NCBI GenBank assembly: GCA_002413325.1
Contig: DHWT01000167.1
Coordinates: forward strand, 1-5,117
DNA: 5,117 nt
Direction: 5' to 3'
Source: Chitinophagaceae bacterium UBA5175
GTDB taxonomy: Bacteria; Bacteroidota; Bacteroidia; Chitinophagales; Chitinophagaceae
Shown: in pieces, positions 1-4,299 of the stretch
Layout of the letters: each line of letters opens with the position of its first letter
Position numbering within the stretch: position 1 is the stretch's first letter
Notes under the pieces: model-generated
The model's input: only the letters and a program-made list of their open reading frames with translations
Told to the model about the DNA's origin: nothing
Database searches by the model: none
Program-made: the position numbers and the translations under genes

Positions 1-239
1 TCCGCAACCTCAGGGAAAAATTACAGTATAAGATCGTGATGTGGGATGTATTAAGTGGGGACTTTGATCCCTCGGTCAGCGGAAAGCAGGCGGCGGAACG
101 GGTGATCCGGAAGTCGCGCTCCGGGAGTATCGTTGTTTTTCACGATAGTACCAAAGCCTTTCCGGTTTTGCGGGAGGCTTTACCGCTCGTTCTGGCGCAT
201 TTTTCAGGTGAAGGATATACTTTCGAAACGATTCAATAA
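1..239 (+). CDS. Polysaccharide deacetylase (NodB-type), C-terminal fragment
   Basis: The reading frame is open from the window edge (first full codon at position 3) to TAA at 237-239, giving the last 78 residues. The segment reads VMWDVLSGDFD, then GSIVVFHDSTKA, then a closing helix and strand ending in FETIQ. In the NodB/CE4 fold the W-D strand and the later G-S-I-V-x-F-H-D strand correspond to the last conserved motifs, with the His of FHD expected to line the active site. The family removes acyl groups from N-acetylated or O-acetylated polysaccharides using a divalent metal. The metal-binding motifs near the N-terminus lie outside the window, so substrate, localisation and activity cannot be judged. 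It is followed 38 bp later by a strong terminator, so it ends its transcription unit. Family assignment rests on the motif pattern. Confidence 0.87.
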   Translation, partial: RNLREKLQYKIVMWDVLSGDFDPSVSGKQAAERVIRKSRSGSIVVFHDSTKAFPVLREALPLVLAHFSGEGYTFETIQ

Positions 240-276
240 ATGAAGAGGGGGAACAGACAGGTAGTTTGAATATGTT

Positions 277-316
277 AAAAAAAATTGGGCCGGGGTAGAC
301 ACCCTGGCCCGTTTTT
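277..316 (+). terminator. Intrinsic terminator after the deacetylase gene
   Basis: A 10-bp stem (287-296 GGGCCGGGGT with 301-310 ACCCTGGCCC, one G-U pair) closes a 4-nt AGAC loop and is followed by five T at 312-316. A run of eight A at 277-284 precedes the stem, so it could also act, less perfectly, on the opposite strand. No minus-strand gene is seen that would need it. Confidence 0.9.
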
Positions 317-537
317 AATCCGTACCCTATGAAAACTGATTTAAAGGTAGAACTTTTTTTGATTCACCAAACATATTTCGCAGATAACCATGGGTATACA
401 GCCGGTCACCAAAGTAAAAGGATGAACCGTGCGACTCAGGTCCCGGTACTTAAGACCGGATTCCCCGTATTCTTTGAATCCCTTATTTTGTAAGGAATTA
501 CCTGGGTGATCGCCTGGAAAACCAATTAAAATTTTTA
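317..537. other. Gene-free leader before tatD
   Basis: No supported gene lies here. The only open frame, on the minus strand, runs into the tatD start and resembles nothing known. A small inverted repeat, CCGGT at 443-447 with ACCGG at 455-459, lies about 80 bp before the start codon. No perfect TAnnTTTG box is present; the closest is TATTCTTTG around 469-477, with one base too many in the spacer. The tatD promoter therefore remains unplaced. Confidence 0.5.
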
Positions 538-1314
538 ATGGAACTGATTGATACACATTGTCATTTATATGTTTCTGCCTTTAGGGAAGATAGGGATGCC
601 GTCATACAGCGGGCCCAGGTTGCCGGGGTGCGCCGGTTTTATCTTCCTGCTATTGACAGGGAAACCGAAGCTGCATTAACGGACCTGGAAAATAGTTACC
701 CGGGTATTTGTTTTGCCATGCAGGGTCTGCATCCCTGTTCTGTAAAAGCCGACGTTGAAGATGCATTAAAGCATGTTGGGCAAAGCCTTGCTGCCAGGCG
801 TTTTGTGGCTATCGGAGAAATCGGGCTGGATTTTTATTGGGACCGTAGTTTTGAAAAGGAACAATACCGGGCTTTTCATCAGCAGATCGAATGGGCTTTA
901 CACTACGACCTGCCAATTGTGATTCATTCACGTGATTCCATGAAACAGACTATGGGCGTGATCCGGGAACACCAGAAAGGAAAGCTGCGCGGCATATTTC
1001 ACTGCTTTAATGAGGATGAGGAATCTGCGAAAGAAATTATATCGCTTGGTTTTTATATGGGCATTGGCGGGCCCCTCACTTATAAAAACAGTAAACTGCC
1101 CGCTGTGATCAGAAATATAGGCTTGGAAAATATCGTACTGGAAACGGACGCGCCCTACCTGCCACCGGTGCCATTCCGCGGCAAACGCAATGAAAGCAGT
1201 TATATCGTGTATGTTGCCGGAAAACTGGCTGAGATCTGCGGATTGGGACTGGAGGAAGTTGCAGGGATTACAACCGCAAATGCCATGAAAATATTTGATA
1301 AGCCTAAGGCCTGA
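538..1314 (+). CDS. tatD: TatD-family metal-dependent hydrolase (DNase-like)
   Basis: The 258-residue protein has the usual length of the TatD family, a TIM-barrel metallohydrolase of the amidohydrolase superfamily. The metal and catalytic positions are all visible: HxH near the N-terminus (H7 and H9 in DTHCHL), E94 in IGEIGLDFYW, H130 in IHSRD, H155 in FHCF and D204 in LETDAPYL. H65 in GLHP also fits the family. Characterised members are cytoplasmic Mg-dependent 3'-5' exonucleases, linked in E. coli to DNA repair and in eukaryotes to DNA degradation; the exact substrate here is unknown. The ATG at 538 is chosen because the HxH motif starts six residues later, as is normal. The upstream bases are A/T-rich without a Shine-Dalgarno sequence. 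It stands alone on the plus strand between a terminator and a tRNA gene. All key residues are intact. Confidence 0.95.
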   Translation: MELIDTHCHLYVSAFREDRDAVIQRAQVAGVRRFYLPAIDRETEAALTDLENSYPGICFAMQGLHPCSVKADVEDALKHVGQSLAARRFVAIGEIGLDFYWDRSFEKEQYRAFHQQIEWALHYDLPIVIHSRDSMKQTMGVIREHQKGKLRGIFHCFNEDEESAKEIISLGFYMGIGGPLTYKNSKLPAVIRNIGLENIVLETDAPYLPPVPFRGKRNESSYIVYVAGKLAEICGLGLEEVAGITTANAMKIFDKPKA

Positions 1315-1337
1315 ACCTGATGCCTGACATCAGGTTC
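1313..1337 (+). repeat. Perfect hairpin overlapping the tatD stop codon
   Basis: GAACCTGATG at 1313-1322 and CATCAGGTTC at 1328-1337 form a perfect 10-bp stem with a 5-nt CCTGA loop. The stem begins inside the TGA stop. No T-run follows, so it is not a standard intrinsic terminator. It could protect the mRNA end, or weakly terminate transcription before the tRNA; either role is inferred. Confidence 0.6.
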
Positions 1338-1411
1338 GCTGAAACTTTGTCTGGTACTTGTAAACAAAGTAAAACGGCGCAGTCAGAAGCTTCATGTGGC
1401 GAATTAAAAAT

Positions 1412-1444
1412 ATTGGAAAAGTAAGGGTTGAAACCTTATTTTTG
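1412..1444 (+). promoter_or_regulatory. Bacteroidota-type promoter of the serine tRNA
   Basis: TATTTTTG at 1437-1444 matches the Bacteroidota -7 consensus TAnnTTTG exactly. ATTG at 1412-1415, 21 bp upstream, fits the TTTG/TTG -33 element. Transcription would then start roughly 7-10 bp before the mature tRNA 5' end at 1462, a short leader normal for tRNA genes. Confidence 0.7.
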
Positions 1445-1461
1445 CGGTCCTTTTAGCGGAA

Positions 1462-1548
1462 GGAGAGGTGTCCGAGTGGTTGAAGGAGCACGCCTGGAAA
1501 GTGTGTATAGTGGAAACGCTATCGCGGGTTCGAATCCCGCCCTCTCCG
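1462..1548 (+). tRNA. tRNA-Ser (anticodon GGA)
   Basis: The 87-nt sequence folds as a class II tRNA. The acceptor stem is GGAGAGG (1462-1468) with CCTCTCC (1541-1547), with G1548 as discriminator. The D stem is TCC/GGA (1471-1473, 1485-1487). The anticodon stem CACGC/GTGTG has one G-U pair around the loop CTGGAAA, with anticodon GGA at 1496-1498. A long variable arm spans 1506-1523, and the T arm is GCGGG-TTCGAAT-CCCGC (1524-1540). The long variable arm and G discriminator are serine identity features; GGA reads UCC and UCU. The CCA end is not encoded and must be added after transcription. Its last 16 bases belong to a 75-bp direct repeat. Confidence 0.97.
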
Positions 1549-1607
1549 CAAATCTTTACAATGCCCGATTTATCGGGCGTTTTTGTTTTGAAGCCTTGCC
1601 ATGCTTG
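1533..1607 (+). repeat. Direct repeat copy 1: tRNA-Ser 3' end plus terminator
   Basis: This 75-bp segment begins in the T loop of tRNA-Ser, runs through the acceptor 3' strand and the tRNA terminator, and ends just beyond it. It is identical base for base to 1700-1774, at an offset of 167 bp. The layout matches attachment-site duplication by a tRNA-targeting integrase, but a local duplication would look the same. Confidence 0.95.
1561..1589 (+). terminator. Intrinsic terminator of tRNA-Ser
   Basis: GCCCGA (1563-1568) and TCGGGC (1573-1578) form a 6-bp stem with a TTTA loop, followed by GTTTTTGTTTT. It begins 12 bases after the mature tRNA end. Confidence 0.88.
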
Positions 1608-1619
1608 CATGAGCAAGGC
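1593..1619 (+). repeat. Nested hairpin after the tRNA terminator
   Basis: GCCTTGC (1593-1599) pairs with GCAAGGC (1613-1619), and the interior CATG/CATG continues the stem across a bulged A at 1612. The structure straddles the end of repeat copy 1 at 1607. Copy 2 keeps only the left arm and diverges after CTTG, so the second hairpin is cut off. The repeat boundary therefore lies in the hairpin loop, a plausible breakpoint. Confidence 0.55.
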
Positions 1620-1699
1620 GGAAAAACGAAAACGTAAGTGAGCGCAGCGAATGACATTGTGAAGATTTCAGCCTCCCCTATTAAGGGATCACCGCAGGT

Positions 1700-1774
1700 A
1701 ATCCCGCCCTCTCCGCAAATCTTTACAATGCCCGATTTATCGGGCGTTTTTGTTTTGAAGCCTTGCCATGCTTG
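1700..1774 (+). repeat. Direct repeat copy 2: orphan tRNA-Ser 3' end and terminator
   Basis: This is a perfect copy of 1533-1607, without the rest of the tRNA. The preceding bases GGT at 1697-1699 resemble the start of the tRNA T loop with TCG missing, so the ancestral copy may have been slightly longer. It marks the start of the AT-rich accessory stretch to its right. Confidence 0.95.
1728..1756 (+). terminator. Duplicated copy of the tRNA terminator
   Basis: This is the same stem-loop and T-run as the tRNA-Ser terminator, carried within repeat copy 2. It could catch read-through from the tRNA. Confidence 0.75.
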
Positions 1775-2039
1775 TGTATGTCGCTAACAAAAAGTACACT
1801 TTCTTTTAACGTCATACATAGCATAGCTCCAAAAAGAGTGGACAGCCAAAGAGATCAGCAACTTTGTTGCGTCGATATATAAAAAAATCGCGATCCTCCC
1901 CCAGCCAACCGGAAATCGGTAAATCCCGCAATAGAAAGTATCCCCATATACGCTTTACCCTTATCCATAAACGGGTAGCATTGATTTCCTTAATTTTTTC
2001 AATCTGCGAATTCAAAATAAATTCTATTAAATTATTTGT
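1775..2039. other. AT-rich stretch with no recognised gene
   Basis: Short open frames exist on both strands (about 63-67 codons). They overlap each other, show no familiar motif and have no clear start signals. Base composition is clearly more AT-rich than the flanking core genes, especially from about 1980 to 2060. Together with the tRNA repeat on the left and the transposase remnant on the right, it reads as decayed accessory DNA. Confidence 0.5.
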
Positions 2040-2297
2040 TTATTTTAAATTATAGGATGAGGCTTTACAGGCCCAAATGGTTTTTAATACTGTATAGGGA
2101 TGGGGAACCTGATTCATGATTTTTTCGATTACATCGTTGAAAATCCACTGCCTGGCATTACGTTTATTGAACCGGTACACATAGTCATTTTTCTCAGCCC
2201 ATATGGCTTTTTTCAGCCGCCGAAGCTTTTGCGTACGGTGGTTGAAGGCAGTCAGAATATTTAAAATAAAATCGGATAAAGCAAAATAAGGCAACAT
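2040..2297 (-). pseudogene. Probable remnant of an IS1595/ISXO2-type transposase (C-terminal end)
   Basis: The minus-strand frame encodes 85 residues ending at TAA (2042-2040). Its middle reads KNDYVYRFNKRNARQW, followed about 20 residues later by VPHPYTVLK. Many ISXO2-like (IS1595 family) transposases end with a Y-x-x-E/Y-x-Y-R-F-N-R-R segment, a short helix and a P-x-x-Y stretch, so this looks like the last 50-60 residues of such an enzyme. The catalytic core, which would lie upstream, is absent: the first residues come from the 10-bp tandem repeat at 2281-2330 rather than from transposase-like sequence. No terminal inverted repeats were found. The match is from memory of the family pattern; the fallback reading is a short unknown open frame. 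It cannot be active in either case. Confidence 0.42.
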
Positions 2298-2330
2298 GAA
2301 GCAACATGAAGCAACATAAAGCAGCGATAA
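2281..2330. repeat. Degenerate 10-bp tandem repeat, about five units
   Basis: The sequence keeps a 10-bp period: GCAAAATAAG, GCAACATGAA (twice), GCAACATAAA, GCAGCGATAA. Units two and three are identical and the outer units diverge. It lies at the truncated 5' edge of the transposase remnant, so it may mark a deletion or slippage junction. Confidence 0.8.
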
Positions 2331-2477
2331 AATAATTTAAACAACAGTTTGTTTATAGAAGCAGGCCTCATGCTGAATGCCGATACTAGTTAAAGAATGC
2401 AGCGGGCCCGACGCCTGAAGAAAAAGACAAACATGGTTTGAATCTGCCGGCTAAATCCGGACGAGGTACAGACGACT
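2331..2477. other. Gene-free upstream region of the unknown gene
   Basis: No gene is seen. A short CCGG-CTAAAT-CCGG inverted repeat lies at about 2448-2461. TTTG boxes occur near 2348 and 2437, but no TAnnTTTG -7 element follows at the right distance, so no promoter is called. Confidence 0.45.
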
Positions 2478-2521
2478 CTTAGGCGGCACTTAGACGGCAC
2501 TTAGACGGCACTTAGACGGTA
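2478..2521. repeat. 11-bp direct repeat array, four units (operator-like)
   Basis: Four head-to-tail units of CTTAGACGGCA lie at 2478-2488 (A to G at position 6), 2489-2499, 2500-2510 (both exact) and 2511-2521 (C to T at position 10). The 11-bp period places every unit on nearly the same face of the helix, as in arrays bound cooperatively by regulators or replication initiators. The array ends 41 bp before the start codon of the next gene, overlapping or flanking its likely promoter. Regulatory function is inferred; replication slippage is the plain alternative. Confidence 0.85.
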
Positions 2522-2562
2522 TAAGAACGAACCGTACATTATTCATCATTAAAAAAAGAGCT

Positions 2563-3123
2563 ATGGGAATAGTTAAAGACAATTATGTAACATCCGGGGC
2601 TTCCGGAAACGTCGGAACACTTTGGTCATTTCGGCAGAGAGCCGGAAAAACAATTTTGGCAAAACAGCGGGTTGCAAGTAGCAAACCACCAGACGAAAAG
2701 GGGCTGGCTTTGCAGGCCAGGTTTAAGACCTCGATTGCCTATGCAAAGAAAGCGATGAAAAATGCGGCTGTCAAAGCGGCCTATGCGGCGGCGGCGCCGA
2801 GAGGTGTGAGTGCTTTCAATGTAGCGGTTGGTGACGCAGCGAGCTCACCGGTCGTATCGCTGATCGACAGCGCGGCTTACCACGGCGCTGTGGGCGACAC
2901 GCTCATGATCGGGGCCATGGACAATTTCAAAGTAACAGGTGTAGTCGTTACCATCTACAATGCCGCCGGTACTTGGATTGAAACGGGAAATGCGGTACTC
3001 CAGGAAAATAAAAACTGGATGTACACCGCAACTGTCGCCAATGCTGGAATGGCCGGATCGAAGATTATGGCTGTTGCATCTGACTTACCGGGTAACACCG
3101 GCACGCTGAGTGTAATCCTTTGA
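2563..3123 (+). CDS. Conserved-looking protein of unknown function with Ig-like C-terminal half
   Basis: This 186-residue protein has no signal peptide, no membrane segment and no cysteine. Residues 1-80 contain the pattern SGASGNVGTLWSFRQRAGKTI, then SSKPPDEKGLALQARF and an Ala/Lys-rich helix (about 58-79). This resembles a family of Bacteroidota hypothetical proteins that start MG...SG.VG and carry a P-x-x-x-x-Q-x-x-Q-x-R-F segment, similar in style to DUF6266 proteins. Residues about 96-186 look like alternating beta strands, with GDTLMIGAMDNFKV, VVVTIYNAAGTWIETG, W-x-Y-T-A and a closing GNTGTLSVIL, which suggests an immunoglobulin-like sandwich. The ATG at 2563 is preceded by a purine-rich AAAAAAAGAG stretch that may aid initiation. 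It stands alone behind an 11-bp repeat array, in accessory-looking DNA. The role is unknown. That it is a real gene is supported by its length, protein-like pattern and codon use. Confidence 0.8.
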   Translation: MGIVKDNYVTSGASGNVGTLWSFRQRAGKTILAKQRVASSKPPDEKGLALQARFKTSIAYAKKAMKNAAVKAAYAAAAPRGVSAFNVAVGDAASSPVVSLIDSAAYHGAVGDTLMIGAMDNFKVTGVVVTIYNAAGTWIETGNAVLQENKNWMYTATVANAGMAGSKIMAVASDLPGNTGTLSVIL

Positions 3124-3284
3124 TTAGGTAACGCCGAACGGTGAACCAAACAAAATGACACCGGAGCTTCTCAGATCATATTATCCTTCGGGAACCAATG
3201 GAAATATTATGATCCGTCTTCATTACTGGTGCTGATCAGGACGACGGGTGTGCCGAAATACAGAATTTCCGGCTCGCTGAGTAT

Positions 3285-3330
3285 ATGCATTATGATTGAT
3301 TTATGAAAACAAATCTATCATCATATGCAT
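3285..3330. repeat. Long imperfect hairpin in the convergent intergenic region
   Basis: The arms 3285-3302 and 3311-3330 pair as ATGCAT/ATGCAT, ATGAT/ATCAT and GATTT/AAATC, interrupted by a one-base bulge and a small internal loop. The apical loop is ATGAAAAC at 3303-3310. It is AT-rich and has no T-run on either side, so it is at best a weak, atypical terminator for one of the two converging genes. Confidence 0.5.
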
Positions 3331-3412
3331 CGGATGAAAACCCGAATCTTGCGGAAAAAAACTTAAGACTGAAAGAAAGTGGGTAGTCAGATCTTCAGTT
3401 ACATTTCAGCAG

Positions 3413-3436
3413 ACCGGATATCCGGTAAGTCCGGAT
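3413..3436. repeat. Palindrome with three CCGGAT/ATCCGG half-sites
   Basis: ACCGGATATCCGGT at 3413-3426 is a perfect 14-bp palindrome. A further CCGGAT at 3431-3436 can pair with ATCCGG at 3420-3425 across a TAAGT loop, so two alternative hairpins compete. It begins 11 bp beyond the response regulator stop, with the A-run (T-run on the minus strand) lying between gene and hairpin, the wrong order for a standard terminator. Confidence 0.6.
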
Positions 3437-3447
3437 TCAAAAAAAAG

Positions 3448-4161
3448 TTATGATAAACCCGCTTTGACAGGAGCCACCAGTCTGAATCCGTTACCATGGA
3501 TATTTACAATTTCGATATTGCTGTCGTCGCGCAGGTATTTCCTGAGCTTGGCAATATAGACATCCATACTACGGCCGTTAAAATAGGTGTCACTTCCCCA
3601 GATCTTTTTAAGGGCAGCTTCTCTTGGCAACAGATCATTCAGGTGTTCAGCCAGCATTTTCAGCAATTCATTTTCTTTGGGAGAAAGTGTTTGCGTTTGC
3701 CCGCCGTGTACGAGCTGCCTCAGTTTCGGATGGAAATGATAGGAACCCAGGTCGAATTCCCTGTTATCTGCTTCTTTATTAAAATCATCATTTCTTTTCA
3801 GAATGGCCCGGATCTTCAGCAACAGCACTTCACTGTCGAAGGGTTTGGTGATATAATCATCCGCCCCCAGTTTATATCCCTGGATAATGTCTTCCTTCAT
3901 CGTTTTGGCGCTGATAAAGAAAAGAGGCACATCCGGGTTGACATCGCGGATTTCTTCGGCCAGCGTAAATCCATCCATATGGGGCATCATAACGTCGAGC
4001 AGGCAGAGGTCCACGTGTTCACGCTGGAATGCGGCCAGTCCCAGGCGGCCGTCCCGCTCCAGGGTAACGTCAAAATCATTTAATTCCAGGTAGTTTTTCA
4101 ATACCATGCCGAGGTTGGCGTCGTCTTCACATAATAAGATCTTAGGCTTTTTTACTTCCAT
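3448..4161 (-). CDS. OmpR/PhoB-family response regulator, RprY-like
   Basis: The 237-residue protein has an N-terminal receiver domain (about 5-124) and a C-terminal winged-helix DNA-binding domain (about 133-232). Receiver residues are intact: acidic pair E12/D13 in LLCEDD, phosphoacceptor D56 in LLDVMMP, S84 in FFISAKT and K106 in YITKPF. The effector domain shows LSPKENELLKML, the recognition region SMDVYIAKLRKYL and the wing NIHGNGFRL. The opening ILLCEDDxNLGMxL and the stretch DGFTLAEE...AKTxKEDIxxGxKxGADDYITKPF closely resemble Bacteroides RprY. The protein should be phosphorylated by a sensor kinase and act as a dimeric transcription factor. ATG at 4161 is preferred; a TTG at 4179 would add six residues (MHTNEY). 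The gene is divergent from lpxC across 138 bp, and no kinase gene lies next to it on either side. Confidence 0.95.
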   Translation of the reverse strand: MEVKKPKILLCEDDANLGMVLKNYLELNDFDVTLERDGRLGLAAFQREHVDLCLLDVMMPHMDGFTLAEEIRDVNPDVPLFFISAKTMKEDIIQGYKLGADDYITKPFDSEVLLLKIRAILKRNDDFNKEADNREFDLGSYHFHPKLRQLVHGGQTQTLSPKENELLKMLAEHLNDLLPREAALKKIWGSDTYFNGRSMDVYIAKLRKYLRDDSNIEIVNIHGNGFRLVAPVKAGLS

Positions 4162-4299
4162 ATATTCATTTGTATGCAAATAAAATTAAATCATTTCCGG
4201 CAAAGGGGCACCGGGGAGTAATTTTTTGTTAATATGAAGCCCGGCCAGGGGAATGTAAATCAGGTTCAAACTGTATCTTTGCGGGCTATAAATCAACTG
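4162..4299. promoter_or_regulatory. Divergent promoter region between the response regulator and lpxC
   Basis: These 138 bp must hold the start signals of both divergent genes. The lpxC side has a perfect -7 box. On the regulator side the only candidate is TTTATTTG (read on the minus strand, about 4172-4179), one mismatch from the -7 consensus and preceded by a TTTG at a short spacing; this is weak. Shared control, including autoregulation, is possible but unproven. Confidence 0.5.
4274..4281 (+). promoter_or_regulatory. -7 promoter box of lpxC
   Basis: TATCTTTG matches the Bacteroidota TAnnTTTG consensus exactly and lies 18 bp before the start codon, implying a leader of roughly 10-13 nt. 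No good TTTG is found at the -33 position, so the promoter may be weak or activator-dependent. Confidence 0.62.

Larger units (their letters stand above)
3124..3447. other. Gene-free region between convergent genes
   Basis: These 324 bp separate the unknown plus-strand gene from the end of the minus-strand response regulator. A short frame at 3155-3235 (26 codons, beginning MTPELLRSYYPSGTNG) and an overlapping frame ending near 3299 (ITGADQDDGCAEIQNFRLAEYMHYD) have protein-like composition. They lie in different phases and are too short to call, though a decayed small gene is possible. No canonical terminator serves either neighbour; a long imperfect hairpin and a palindrome are listed separately. 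Confidence 0.5.

Noticed and set aside
272..298. Eight-codon frame (MLKKIGPG) leading into the terminator hairpin, attenuator-like
   Set aside because: It follows the deacetylase stop, has no regulatory codon run, and overlaps the terminator stem only by chance composition.
341..556. Minus-strand 71-codon frame overlapping the tatD start
   Set aside because: It has no known motif, overlaps the clear tatD start and has no promoter or start signal.
1404..1637. Open frames on both strands over the tRNA, including one reading GGIRTRDSVSTIHTFQACSFNHSDTSPS
   Set aside because: This is the well-known artefact of translating a serine tRNA gene on the wrong strand; the DNA folds as a complete tRNA-Ser.
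2281..2521. CRISPR array formed by the two short tandem repeats
   Set aside because: The repeat units are 10-11 bp and abut directly; there are no spacers, and no cas gene is present.
2478..2521. Plasmid or phage replication origin based on iteron-like repeats
   Set aside because: No replication initiator gene or AT-rich unwinding region is associated, and the flanking genes are chromosomal core genes; an operator or slippage repeat is simpler.
3331..3360. Minus-strand terminator for the response regulator (CCG stem followed by GTTTT)
   Set aside because: The stem has only three base pairs, and it lies about 90 bp from the stop codon.
3496..4083. Plus-strand 195-codon open frame opposite the response regulator
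   Set aside because: It is a shadow of the regulator, whose receiver and DNA-binding motifs are fully conserved on the minus strand; the antisense product has no recognisable feature.
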